From Falciphora oryzae (lineage: Eukaryota > Ascomycota > Sordariomycetes > Magnaporthales > Magnaporthaceae), in assembly GCA_000733355.1 (NCBI GenBank), contig JNVV01000044.1:29148-93147 (forward strand): a DNA stretch of 64,000 bases, given 5' to 3'. Below, piece after piece: positions 12,965 through 24,323 of this stretch. Both the position numbers and the translations under genes were made by a program. Numbering within the stretch: position 1 is the stretch's first letter; the number at the start of each line of letters is the position of its first letter. The notes under the pieces were generated by a model, which was given only the letters and a program-made list of their open reading frames with translations, ran no database searches and was not told the origin of the DNA.

Positions 12965-13712
12965 TCACACGGGCTTTCCCTTGGGCACAGCCGGGAAGAA
13001 ATTGGGATCCATCAAGCGCTCGCGATTCCGCTTGTTCATCTCGATCTGCCGCTTCTTGTCGACTCGCGCGTTATAGAAGCTTCTGTGTGTAAAATGTGGA
13101 GAAGAGGTTAGCCATGCACGTGGAGATGCCACCAGCGAGGGGAAAAGCAAGGGGCCCTGACTGTCGCAGCGCAAAGATCCGGGGCTCTTCACCCGCTGTG
13201 GGCGTCGCAGTGCCATCGGATTTGCTGGCGTTGTCCTGCAGGGGGAAAGGTAGCGTCAGCGCAGGGAGCGACAGGAGGGAAGAGGGTCGAGAGAAGAGTC
13301 GTGGCGTGTGGACCTTGGCGGAGGGCTCGTCCTTTTTGCTGTCCTTTTTGCTGTCGTCCTTTGTATCCTCCTCCTTTTTCTCCCTGTCCTTGTCGTCGTC
13401 TTTGCCGTCTCCTTCTGCTGTCTTTTCCTTTTCCTTCTTCTTTTTCCGCCTCTCCTCGTACTCCTTTTTGACGCGCTCTACCTCGTCGTCCAGCTCCTTC
13501 TTCTTCTTGGCGTCGATGGCGGCCTGGTCGACGATGGGGCTGGCGAAGTTGGCATCTTTGAGGTGGATGGGGCAGACGTAAAAGAAGTCCTGCTTGTCGG
13601 GGGTGATGAGGACGGTGGTGCTGGGCTTGTAGCAGATGTCGCAGCCCTTGGCGGCCGTGTCGGCCACGAGGCGGCGCGTGTAGACGTTAGGAAAGAGGGC
13701 GGCGGAAGCCAT
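12965..13712 (-). CDS. VFA1: VPS4-associated protein 1 (Vfa1-like)
   Basis: The three exons on the minus strand are 13712-13314, 13235-13162 and 13082-12965, giving 196 residues. The N-terminus has a cysteine/histidine zinc-binding-like segment (CDICYKP, then VCPIHLKD), followed by a very long basic/acidic Lys-Glu-Asp helix at about residues 66-130. The conserved C-terminal signature is read across the second splice as FALRQSFYNARVDKKRQ and ends in FPAVPKGKPV. This is the pattern of Vfa1, which binds the AAA ATPase Vps4 of the ESCRT pathway at endosomes and stimulates its activity. The second intron's donor was chosen because only that site keeps the frame and restores the family motif. The gene is divergent from argininosuccinate lyase. 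Confidence 0.85.
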
Positions 13713-14151
13713 GGTTGCCGTTGATGGATCGAGGTTGTGTAGCTTCGTCGTTGGGCTCGATTGATTGAGCCCTACGGTGTGGTGTTGGAGAATCGCAGCA
13801 CAGAGGCGTCGACTGCTTTGCCCCGCAATTGTCCGCCCTGAGCCACGGCGTTCCTGTGCCTGGCCTGGCGCTCCAATCCTTGCCCCTCAACCTCGCGCGG
13901 TACTTGAAGTTGGCGGGGTTCTGGATCCGCCACAGAATTGCCAAGGGACGCATTGGCCAATGGCATGGCGTGGTTGATTTGATTTTTGAATTCGGTGACG
14001 TTCGGGTTGACTCAATCCAAACCTCCACCACGAAAGCCTAACCAACGTCACCCCTCCCTCCCACGACGGGGATAAAAACGAGGATATCCAGATCGCATCT
14101 TCCATCCGCCACAGACACGAAGAGAAGAGCAGCGGCCCTCAAAACGCGACC
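13713..14151. promoter_or_regulatory. Shared divergent promoter region, VFA1-like / ARG4-like
   Basis: Only 439 bases separate the two start codons, so both promoters must lie here. The side next to the lyase has short C-rich stretches and the sequence GATAAAAACG about 80 bases before its ATG, a possible TATA-like element. I identified no regulator site with confidence. Confidence 0.6.
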
Positions 14152-15671
14152 ATGGCTGAGCAACAGTCCCACGAGAAGAAGGCGAACATGCTTTGGGGAG
14201 GCCGCTTTACGGGTGCGTGCGACGGTCGAATCTCCTGCGAGGCCGCTGGCCTGCTGTTTGTCATCTCGTCTCGCCTTTCATATCATTCTATCATTCTTCT
14301 CTTTGCTAACATGCCTCGCGCCCAGGCGGCCTCGACCCGCTCATGGTGGCCTACAACGAAAGCATCTACTTTGATAAGAACATGTACCGTCAAGACATTC
14401 TCGGCAGCATAGCCTTTGCCCGCGCCAACTGCAAAGCCGGCGTCATCACCCAAGACGAGTTCTCCAAGATCGAGGCCGGCCTGCGGGATGTGGAGAAGGA
14501 GTGGGAGGCTGGCGCCTTCGAGATCGTGCCCGGGGCGGACGAGGACATCCACACGGCGAACGAGCGGCGACTGGGCGAAATCATCGGCAAGGACGTGGCC
14601 GGCAAGCTGCACACGGGGCGGTCGCGCAACGAGCAGGTGGTGACCGACATGCGCATGTGGCTGCGCGACGAGCTGCGCAAAATCGAGAAGCACCTCGTCA
14701 GTTTCTTGGCCGTAACGGCGACCCGGGCCGAGCGCGAGCTGGACCTCGTCATGCCCGGATACACGCACCTCCAGCGCGCCCAGCCGATCCGCTGGAGCCA
14801 CTGGATGCTCTCGTACGGGCTCGTCTTTGGCTCGGACCTGGAGCGCCTGCGCGAGGTGATCAAGCGCGTCAACCGCTCGCCGCTCGGCTGTGGCGCTATT
14901 GCCGGCAACCCTTTCGGCATCGATCGCGACATGATGGCGAAGGAGCTCGGGTTCGACGGCCTCATGTGGAACTCGATGGGCGCGGTGGCCGACCGCGACT
15001 TTGTGGCCGAGACGCTTCAGTGGGGCGCCACGTTCATGCAGCACATCAGCCGCTGGGCCGAGGACCTGATCGTGTACTCGACGGCCGAGTTCGGGTTCGT
15101 GCGCCTGGCGGATGCGTACTCGACGGGCAGCAGCCTGATGCCGCAGAAGAAGAACCCTGACAGCTTAGAGCTGCTGCGCGGCAAGAGCGGACGGGCGTTT
15201 GGGCACATGGCCGGCTTCATGATGGTGCAGAAGGGTTTGCCGAGCACGTACAACAAGGACCTGCAGGAGAGCATCGAGCCCATGCTGGACCACGTCCGCA
15301 CCGTTTCCGACAGCATCCAGATCGCCGAGGGTGTGCTTGCGACGCTCGAGGCGCGCGGAGACCGCATGCGGGCGGCGCTGGACCCCTTCATGCTGGCGAC
15401 CGACGTGGCCGACTACCTGGTGCGCAAGGGCGTGCCGTTCCGCGAGACGCACCACATCTCGGGCCGCTGCGTGGCGCTGTCGGAGCAGACCAACACGCCC
15501 ATGGACAAGCTCACGTACGAGCAGCTGCGCGAGATCGACGCCCGCTTCGAGCCGGACATTGCCGAGTCGTTCGACTACGACCGCAGCGTCGAGATGCGCA
15601 CGGCCAAGGGTGGCACGAGCAAGGAGACTGTCCTCGAGCAGGTCAAGGTGCTCAGGGGTATGCTGGAGTGA
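14152..15671 (+). CDS. ARG4: Argininosuccinate lyase
   Basis: Exons 14152-14212 and 14326-15671 encode 468 residues, the usual length for the family. The enzyme splits argininosuccinate into arginine and fumarate, the last step of arginine synthesis. Joining the exons yields MLWGGRFTGGLDPLMV, the expected N-terminal motif. Other landmarks are HTGRSRN at about 116-122, the region GYTHLQRAQP with the catalytic-site His, and the fumarase/aspartase superfamily signature GSSLMPQKKN at about 288-297. No key residue appears altered and the reading frame is intact. In fungi the enzyme is usually cytosolic. The first intron lies very early, between codons 20 and 22. Confidence 0.97.
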
Positions 15672-16190
15672 AGCGTTTGGCTTTTGAGCGAGGGGCTGTT
15701 TTACGTTCCCTTGTGGTGGACTTGACGCGAAACAGGCCAAAACGAATGAGGCGAATGCCCATATAGACAGACAGTCAAGAGAGCAATCTATCCGCACCCA
15801 CTTTGGTCTGTCACACACCAAGGTCCGTCTCCATGGTAATTGTAGGCGCGCATTGTAGGGGACAGGAAGGGTGGCAAGAGTTGAATGAGGAAAAAAGAGA
15901 CTGCAATTTGATCGCGGCAATGCACCGTGCGCTCCCTGAATCCAAATCTTTCGGACAGGGGTGGGGCCGCCAGGGGTCAGGCAAGCCCTGTGGTACTGTG
16001 CTACAGAGCGGAAAGCCAATTAACGCGTCGAGCAGTCCAGAATTCGGGCGCAACAAAGCCCAGACCTTGAGCGCGACAACACCATCACCCTCCCGCCAGC
16101 GCCGCCTTGGAGCCCCAAGCCGAACCCTGCTGCTGCCATTGTCGCCTCCGCTTCTAGGCTGACTACTCGAGGAATCGCCCGACGCCCACG
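15672..16190. other. Intergenic, lyase 3' UTR and RTT106 promoter
   Basis: This stretch of about 520 bases lies between two genes in the same orientation. It should hold the terminator of the lyase gene and the promoter of the chaperone gene. No other gene is visible. Confidence 0.6.
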
Positions 16191-17780
16191 ATGGCGTGCC
16201 GAGACCAGCTCGACGCCGAAAAGATCGCGCTCGTCTTCCAGGCCCGTCCCGACATCGTCGAGGGCATCCAGGCTGCCGCAGACACCCCCACGACGGCCTC
16301 GCTGTTCAACATCATCGCCAGCTTTGTCCTCGACCGCCTATCCGACGCTGCCGACTCGGCAGAGCCTGCCTCCAAGCGCCGCCGCGTTGACGGCGCCGGC
16401 GGCCACCCCAACGGGACAGTTCCCATCCCCGACAACAAGACACCCAATGGAGCGGCCACCAAGGCTTCGGCCCCAGCAGGCGACGCTGCTGCCTCGACGG
16501 CCGCTTTGGCCGAAGCCGCCGCACAGGAGGAGCTGCAGCTCGAGATCAAGGACATATCGGTCTCGGTGCCGCAGCGCAAGAAGTTGAACCTCTGCTTCAC
16601 CAAGAACTATCTCTACGCCCACACAAATGCCGACACGAACCCGGTGGCCGGCGTCGTCTATCGCTGGGCCGACATTGGTACGTACACCCTACCTTGCTTC
16701 GTCCTGCCCGCCTCTCCCGGGCCAAGCCGATTCTAACGTTTGCACGTCTCGACAGAGCACGCCTTCTACGTCCCCGTCCCCGAAAAGGCCCAACAGCAAT
16801 GGAACTACATCCTGTTCCCCCGCGGCGCCTACCTGCCCTCCTCCACCCCCACAGCCGGCGGCGCCGCCCCCGAGCCCCTCGTCTTCACCGTGCCCGCCAC
16901 GGCGCCCAAGGCCGGCAGCATCTGTGGCCGGCTCGCGGGCCAGGCCCAGGCCGTGTCGGACAGCCACACGTCGCTGTTCCACTGGGCCGTCGCCGAGTTC
17001 CTGCGCATCGCCCACAAGTACCACTCGCCCTCGCCCGACACCACCTCCCCGGTGCCGCTCGTGTGCGCCGACCCGAAGGTCTTCCACAGCGCCGTGCGCC
17101 AGTCGCACCGCCCGTCCGAGAAGGCCGTGCACGTGCGCGCCTTCCGCGGCTCCAAGGACGGCTACCTCTTCTTCCTGCCCACGGGCATCCTGTGGGGCTT
17201 CAAGAAGCCGCTGCTGTTCCTGCCGCTCGACCGCGTCGTCGCCCTCAGCTACACGAGCGTGCTGCAGCGCACCTTCAACATTGTTATCGAGGTCGACCTG
17301 GGCGAGGGCGCAACGGAGGAGCTCGAGTTCTCCATGCTGGACCAGGAGGACTACGCGGGCATTAGCCAAAACTACGTCGCCAAGCACCGCCTGCAGGACC
17401 GCAGCATGGCAGAGCAGCGCAAGGCCAAGCGCGAACTGGCCGAGAACGCCAAGGGCGGCGCGGCTGGCGGGGCTGCGGCGGCCGCGGGAGAGGGCGACGA
17501 GGACGGCAACGGCGACGGCAACGGCGACGGTGCGCCCGAGGAGGATGACGGCCTGACGGAGCTGCAGCGGGCCGAGAGGGAGGCCGAGCAGCGGCTGCAG
17601 GACGAGGAGGACGAGGACGAGGAGGACGAGGACGAGGAGGACTACGACCCGGGAAGCGACGGCGACAGCGAGGGCGAAGGGACCTCGACCGAGGAGGAGG
17701 ACGATAGTGGTACGGAAGGCGAGGGAGACGACGGCGACGATGATGACGATGACGAGCATCTCCCTGACGCCGAGGAGTAG
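16191..17780 (+). CDS. RTT106: Histone chaperone Rtt106-like
   Basis: Exons 16191-16677 and 16756-17780 give 503 residues. An N-terminal helical segment is followed by a Ser/Ala/Pro-rich linker with a nuclear-localisation-like SKRRRVD. The first PH-like domain ([16 protein letters not shown]) is cut by the intron and continues as [11 protein letters not shown]. The second PH-like domain contains [20 protein letters not shown] and the conserved [11 protein letters not shown]. The tail after about residue 370 is extremely acidic (runs of Glu and Asp), typical of histone chaperones. Rtt106 binds H3-H4 acetylated at H3K56 and deposits it during replication-coupled nucleosome assembly and silencing. 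The C-terminal acidic repeat is low in complexity and may vary in length. Confidence 0.92.
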
Positions 17781-18144
17781 CTGTAGGCTCCAACTGACCG
17801 GCACTGTCTCGATATATAACGCTATTCTGTTGGCAGCACTTAGACTTTGTACTTTAGACGACTCTTTTTTTTCCTTGGGGTAACGTATGCAGGTGGGACA
17901 AGGATTTAAGCAAAGTCAAAAGCGATAATGGTAAGTTTTCTGTGACTGTATTTTCGGTCTTCTCTCGAATGGCGAAATCCTCAGCCAACCAGCCCGCCGC
18001 CACATATGCCTTCCTCTATTCCCTATGGACTCTGCTCTGCTAGACGGGACCAGTAACCCCATTAAGATCATCGCCGTCCGGAACTGACGCCCCGAGCAAG
18101 ACGTTTTCCCTCACTCTCGTCTACCTTATTCCCGCATTTTACCC
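17781..18144. other. Convergent 3' region
   Basis: The RTT106-like gene and the aspartic protease gene converge on this 364-base stretch. It probably contains both 3' UTRs and terminators. Nothing else is visible. Confidence 0.6.
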
Positions 18145-20404
18145 CTATCGAACGGTGCAGGCGCTGCCGCCTCCAGGCACCCAATCCCCGACTGTAGTAG
18201 TCACTGTGACATAGACAACGCCCGTGCATTTTGGATAGAGATTAGTCGCCGGGGCATCGGGCGTTGGGTAAGGCTTGCTCAGCGTGGGCATCGGGTTGGC
18301 CACGGTCGTGCCCTCGTCCCAGTCCGTCCAGGCGGAGGTGGCATCATCACCGCCCAGCCCGCCGTTGCAGGTGCTGTACGTGAGACACTCTTCGTTGGCC
18401 GTCGCGTCCGCGCCCTCTTCCGTGGTCGGGGCTAGGACACAGAAGCTCGTCTCGTAGCAGCCAACGCCGAGGGTGGGGGCCGTGTCCGGCAAGCTCGTGG
18501 TTGCAGCCGGGGTGACGGTGTAGACCGGGCTCGTGGTCTCGCTCAAAACGCCGTCCGTCAAGGACAGGGTCTTTCCAGCCGCCGCCGAGCCCACGTTATC
18601 GGTGAGGATCGAGGCCGGTCCCAAAGTGTCGACGGGCACGTCAGTAGGGAATGGCTCGATCACGATGGATGGCTCGACCAGCCACGTGGGCACAGCTGGG
18701 TCGCTCGTGCCCGTGAACGTGGCACCGCTGAGTGGCTCGGGAAGGGGCATCAGTGTCGAGAAGTCATCCGTCTCGGAAGCCAGAGGTGGGCTGTCAGTGG
18801 GCGTGGAAAGGATCCAAGAGAGAGAAGACCATTCGGTGGACGAGACAGTCAACGGCACGGGAACTGGGCGCGATGTGCACGTGTCCCACTCGGGCTGCTC
18901 GCACTTGCCCTCGAGGCCGCCGATGTCGTCCTGCGTCGGTACGATATCGGACCCGCAGTCGGAGAAGGGGGCCAGGTGAAGCAGCTTGAGGTCCGGCTGG
19001 TACAGAGCCATGAGCCCGCGCAGGAAGCTGTCGCCCAGGACGGAGAAGCCGATGGAGTCGGCGTCGCCGACCATGCCGAGGAAGCACTGGCCGCCGGCGG
19101 GCACGTTGCGCCAGATGAATTCGCGGATGGGGATGTTGACGACGACGTCTCCGAAGCCAAAGTCTACCGTGTCTGCCGAGTCGGCGTAGTGGCAGCTGAC
19201 CTTCCAGAGCTGCAGGTACGGGTCGTAGCGAGCGCCGGGGACCAGGGCCGCCGTCTGGTTGGCGGCGTCGAACGGCAGGTGGCTGATGGTGCTCCCCGTG
19301 TCGATGATGGCGGGGCCCCAGAAGGTAGTGTCAGTGGCCGCCGTCGACCCGCACGAGCCCTTGCTTGTCACACCCATGTATGTGAGGTTGACCTGGTAGC
19401 TGTCGGTCAGGGTGAGCAAGAGATACCCACTGCAAAGAGAAGGGGCGCGGCCACTAACTGAAGGGTCCGACTGAAAAACGTCTCGGAATCAATCATGGGT
19501 ATCGCTTGGAGCTGGCCCGAGAACTTGGCAGTATCGACTCCGCCGAAGACGGCCTGGCCTGGGCAGTGGTGGCTGTGTTAGTGGCGGTATTGACGGGAGG
19601 TCAGACTCGAATATACCTTGCGCAGAGGCACTGTCACCCAATGAGATGCTGAAGTCCTTGGTTTCGACCACGCCCTGGCCCTTGAGCTCGTCGAGGACAA
19701 CGCTATCATAGCCCAAGCCGAGAATACCGGCGTCGAGATTGTACGAGTACTGAGCCATGCCAAACTGGACGGCCGACGCGGGCTTGCCTGTAGTCCAGGG
19801 GCAGGAATGGCATTGTCAGCCATCAGCATCCTGCAAAGTGGTGATAAGGTAGGGGATGGATGGCATCTTCGTCCCGGGGCGTCATACCTGCGATGGCAAA
19901 GCTGTCAATGAAGTACCAGCCCTCGACGGATCCGGATCCGTAGGTGATGGAGAATGGGGCCGACAGATTCTGGGCCGTGGTCGAGCCCGAGACGTTGTAG
20001 CGGCCTGCGGCGAAGCAGACGGCCTGGTGGCTGAAGGCGTCGCACTCTGGGTTGACCCACGTCTCGTCCGAGCCCGTGTCGAAGATGAGGCTGACGTTCT
20101 GCGGCGGCGTGCCAACCTGGACATCAATGATGTACTCATAGCCGTAGAGAATGTTGCTGACGTTGGCCGGCAGCGGTGTCGACGAGTTGTTGGCCTGGCG
20201 AGCATGCATGGCAGCAGCGTGCAGATAGCGCGCCTGCGAGAGCGATCTGCGGCTCTCTGGCGTCTTGACGCGGCGGACCGACGACTTCAGAACGCCCGGC
20301 TGCCTCGCCTCCTGTCTCGGGCTGGAGTTTGAGATCCGCGCCCTGGTCGCCGCGGAGGCGAGGGCGTACAGCCCCACGATGGCCAGAAGCTGCGAGTGGC
20401 GCAT
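18145..20404 (-). CDS. Secreted pepsin-like aspartic protease (family A1)
   Basis: There are four exons on the minus strand: 20404-19888, 19787-19617, 19558-19480 and 19429-18145. They give about 683 residues. A signal peptide covers about residues 1-20 and a basic propeptide follows. The two catalytic motifs are FDTGSDETW (Asp at about 109) and IIDTGSTISHLP (Asp at about 299), each in its usual lobe. Joined exons read IAGKPASAVQFG and SAQGQAVFGGVDTA, as expected for the family. The last 220 or so residues form a Ser/Thr/Pro-rich extension with cysteines, longer than in classical aspergillopepsins. It lacks a clear GPI hydrophobic tail, so the protein is probably secreted or held in the wall by glycosylation. 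The third donor (GTTTTT) is weak and is the least certain boundary. Confidence 0.85.
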
Positions 20405-21629
20405 CTTTGTGGCGAGAGAACGAAGGGAAGTGAAAGGGAAACAGAAGGGCCGTCGGAGTGAGTGAGCCGAGAGACCGAGAGAACAGATGCTTCCATGGCA
20501 CTGGATAGGAAAAAGCCAGGACAGCCAGGCTCCTGCTGAGGGGCCTATATAGGATGCATATCGCGCACCAGGCATCGAGGAGATGCTATTGCTTAGCCGG
20601 TCAGCCAGCTACTCTTGCTGTTTGCACGGGGCCGCCCCGGCTGAGGGAACATCTTGCTCGCTTCAAGGTTCCGTCTCCCGGGACACGAGGTGGTGCAGAT
20701 GAGCCGAGCCGGTTTCGGCACTCGAATGTCGGTTGCACCATTCGAGGAGATGCGGTGATGCCGTCGGCCAGCTGCCGGGTACCGGCGAAGCACAGCGCAT
20801 GTTTGTAGTCCCCAGGTCTGGAGCAACAAGATTCAGGGGCTGGGGTGCGAGGCGTCCGAGAGCACAAGGGCGTTCAGCATGCGAGGCTGGCTTTCCAGGC
20901 TGGAGAGATGTCGAAATAGGATCGCCAGAGGAGTCACCGTGATGGCCTTGGACAAAGCACTTTGACACGTTTCGCAAGGGCTCGAGTCGACAAATTCCCG
21001 GGGACACAAGTCAAAGTGGAGGGAAGACGAGGATTACGACTGGAAATGAGAAGGGGGCGCAATAGGAGATGTGCGCCCTGGGCAGGGCAGCACGACAAAA
21101 AAAAAAAGGGCCGTCATTGTCTGGTGGCTCAAAGCCCCAGAGCGGCTTGGCATGAACTGTCGAGGGAGACTCGAGAGACGGGTGCTTGCTGCCTTTCTGC
21201 TTGTCTTCGGAGGGAGCACGCATTCATTGGATTCGCATTCGTCGCGTCGATCTTTGGTGTTGATGACGGATGATCCCCACCCAGCCGCCCCGCCTTGGGC
21301 CTGCCTTGCAGCTGTTCGTCCCCACGCCTGCTGCAGCTGGCTGGAGTTAAATCTACGACTGCTCCTAAACCCCGCGAACCTTATGCAGGCAATTGATCGT
21401 ATCCCCGAATAGCACCGCAAAACCAGCAGCCCTCGTTGCGTCTGGCATCACCGACTCTCTCCGATGCATGACCTTCTTCGCGCCTCGTTTGCTATCTATA
21501 AATTGGCAGCCATGCCTGCTTCCTCGACGCGGAATGGAGATGGCGACGCCAGCAAAACACGCCGCATTCCTCGGCTCCTAACGCCTCTCAGCCCCTAGCC
21601 TTCAGTCACCACACGCGACGCCAACCGAA
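20405..21629. other. Divergent promoter region, A1 protease / aldo-keto reductase
   Basis: The two flanking genes are transcribed away from this 1.2 kb stretch, so both promoters lie here. A TATA-like box for the protease is listed separately. A run of eleven A lies near 21098. No gene is visible. Confidence 0.6.
20545..20551 (-). promoter_or_regulatory. TATA-like box of the A1 protease gene
   Basis: On the minus strand the sequence CCTATATAGG lies about 140 bases before the protease ATG at 20404. Position and sequence fit a core promoter TATA element; this is inferred from sequence only. Confidence 0.5.
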
Positions 21630-22738
21630 ATGGCTCCTCCAGCCCAGCTCCCCACGCGCCGCATGGGCAAGAACGGCCCAGAGGTTGCCGCCATGGGCTT
21701 CGGCACCATGGGCCTGGGCGTCGGCCCCGGCTCGAGAGGGTAGGTGCAGATCCTGACCTGCCCTGCCATCCAGATGTCCATCGGTTGCTAATCATTGCTT
21801 CCACCCATGCACCCAGGCCCGATGAAGAGCGCCTCGCCGTCCTCGACCGCGCCTGGGAGATTGGGGCCACCAACTGGGACACGGCCGACGTGTACGGCGA
21901 CTCGGAGGAGCTGATCGGCAAGTGGTTCCGCCTGCACCCGGAGCGCCGCGAGGACATCTTCCTGGCCACCAAGTTTTCCATCAAGCCCAACACCGACGGC
22001 ACCTTCGAGTTCGACACGTCGCCCGAGTACTGCCGAGCCTCGTGCGAGTCCAGCCTGCGCCGCCTCGGCGTCGACTGCATCGACCTGTTCTACATCCACC
22101 GCCTGAACCCCAAGGTGCCCATCGAGAAGACGATGGCCATCATGGCCGAGCTCGTGCGCGAGGGTAAGGTCCGCCAGCTCGGTCTGTCTGAGTGCTCTTC
22201 CGGCTCGCTGCGCCGCGCCTACGCCGTGCATCCTATCGCCGCTGTCCAGGTCGAGTACAACCCCTTCGACCTGGCCATCGAGGGCGCCGAGGGCACGCAC
22301 CTCCTGCAGGCCTGCCGCGAGCTAGGCGTGTCGGTCATGTGCTACTCACCCCTGAGCCGCGGCTTCTTGACCGGCACCGTACGCTCGCGCGCCGACTTGG
22401 ACCCGACCGACATCCGCCTGACAGTGTCGCGTTACAGCGAGGAGAACTTCCACCACAACCTTGAGCTTGTTGCCAAGTTCGAGGCCATGGCCCGCGACAA
22501 GGCATGCACGCCTGGTCAGCTCGCTCTCGCCTGGCTGCTTGCTCAAGGAGACGACATCATCCCGATTCCGGGAACCAAGAGGATCAAGTACCTCGAGGAG
22601 AATGTCGGCGCCATCCATGTAAGCCTAACCCCCGAAGAGGAGACGCAGATGCGTCGCCAGGTCGACAAGGCAAACATAAAAGGCAGCCGCCTAATTGCGG
22701 CACTTCATTTCGAGTACATAGACACCGTCGAGCTGTGA
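21630..22738 (+). CDS. Aldo-keto reductase
   Basis: Exons 21630-21739 and 21817-22738 encode 343 residues, matching NADPH-dependent aldo-keto reductases of the AKR13/YakC-like kind. The catalytic tetrad is visible: Asp58 and Tyr63 in NWDTADVYGDSE, Lys89 in FLATKF and His131 in FYIHRLNP. Substrate-barrel residues follow in the usual order: VREGKVRQLGLSECS, AVQVEYNPFD, and the cofactor-binding PIPGTKRIKYLEEN near the C-terminus. The enzyme probably reduces aldehydes or ketones in the cytosol; the natural substrate cannot be read from sequence. There is no signal peptide, in contrast to its secreted neighbours. The intron removes a frame break between the SRG and PDEERL codons. Confidence 0.92.
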
Positions 22739-23412
22739 TAGACGCTGTGATAGACAAATATTATCTGCCATGCAGGAATGCCAGATAAAGACCACCGCCT
22801 GTATGCACGTGTTTCATGCCGTTCGCAGAATCATCTGAGCGCCTGTAACAAATGCATATGCCCTCCAAGTTCGCACCTCTTCGGGCCAGGACCAAATCAC
22901 GCGACACAAGGGCCGTCCGAGACCAAATACGTCACCGAGCTGCGAGACCAGCCCAGATTAGGTAGGTCGATGCCGAAGCTGACAGGAACAAAAATCCCGC
23001 GCTGTGCCAGTGCCGCATCCGTCTCCTCCCAAGCTGAAAGACCGAGGAAAACTCACAGCCATGGAGTCCGTAAGGTGTCTAGGCCGGGCGCCGTGTCCCT
23101 TGTAGTCCTTGCCAGTCCGGGACGGTAGCACACGTGGGGTTGATGGCTCCCTCCATTGGAGCTGTCTGGCAAGGGTTTTCGCGAGCCCGGCTGCGCAGCG
23201 TCTTGGCATGCGCCTGGGCACAGCGGACTCGCGGGGCTTGCACCACCACGCTTGCAGAGCATCGATACCAAAGCTATTTGTTTGAAGAGCTGAGCTGGGG
23301 GCGTATATAACTGGTCAGCAGCCGCCACTCACGAGCATGGACGACCAGTCTTTTTGCGTCGGTCTTGCCGAGATATTTTCGTGCAGACGGGACAAAATCC
23401 CGCTTTACCGCC
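22739..23412. other. Intergenic, promoter of the pyrophosphatase pseudogene
   Basis: This stretch of about 670 bases contains the 3' UTR of the reductase gene and the upstream region of the pyrophosphatase. No additional gene is visible. Confidence 0.6.
23303..23310 (+). promoter_or_regulatory. TATA-like box of the pyrophosphatase gene
   Basis: GTATATAA lies about 105 bases upstream of the ATG at 23413, a normal distance for a fungal core promoter. The promoter therefore looks intact although the gene downstream is broken. Confidence 0.5.
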
Positions 23413-24181
23413 ATGGCCTTCCGCTATCTTGTCTCCTTAGTGGCGGTGCTGCATGATGGTGCCCAGGCCTTCGACCCCAGCTCTCTCAGCCTGCGTGAAG
23501 TTGGAGAGCGGAACGCGTTGGTGAGTTTTAACGAGGCACCATGTTAGATATTGATATGTCTTCCCCGTTGCAAATGGTACTATTGTGCAAGCGGGTTCTA
23601 ACTTGAGTTGATTACTGCCCTTCCCACTAGGACTGGAGGATCTGGCTCGAGCACAATGGGCACCCGATTTCCTTCTGGCATGACGTTCCTCTATGGCCAG
23701 ACGAGTCGAACAAGCAGATCATCAACTTTGTAGTTGAGATCCCGAGGTAGTTTCCGTGGTTTCAACTAGATTGTTTTATCTATGTCGAAAACCCTTTCCT
23801 CTAATCGGCACCTTCATCTCGTAATTAGGTGGCAAGATGCAAAAATCGAAATCAAACGGACCGAGCCCCTGAGTGAGTGATTCTCGTTGTTTCCTACCAC
23901 GTTTAAACACGCTTCTAACTAGAAAAGATCCGATATTTCACGACGACCGCCGAGGAGCTCCGAGGTTCGTGGAAAGTGTCTGGCCACACAAGACCTACCC
24001 GTTCCTCTACGGCTCGATCCCCCAAACATGGGAGAGTCCCAACTTCAAGCATGACTTTACTGGGTTTGAAGGTGACAATGATCCCATCGACCTGTTTGAC
24101 ATCGGGCAAGAGTGAGTAGATCGAATGATGGTATTTTCGTGATTTGACAGAACGAGACTGAATTTCCCGCAGTGTTGGCTA

Positions 24182-24207
24182 AGTCAGTGCACCCCCTGTC
24201 CGCCACC
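24182..24207 (+). repeat. Left terminal inverted repeat of the Fot1/pogo element
   Basis: These 26 bases are the exact reverse complement of 25995-26020 and are preceded by the TA target duplication. Confidence 0.93.
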
Positions 24208-24323
24208 CCTGTCCGCCACCATCACGGGCCCACACCCTCAAATCGTCGCACGTACTTCAATTCTACGGGATTCCATCAATTCTAATCCGTTTTCCATACT
24301 TTTTGCTGCATTCGAAAGCTGAA

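Noticed and set aside
14283..15044. Long minus-strand frame opposite argininosuccinate lyase, and similar long antisense frames at 8454-9665, 16689-17804 and 52760-54073.
   Set aside because: High third-position GC of the real genes removes stops from the opposite strand; none has motifs or a signal of its own.
23873..24115. Start of a separate gene at the GTG of 23873.
   Set aside because: It is only exon 4 of the pyrophosphatase read from within the preceding intron.
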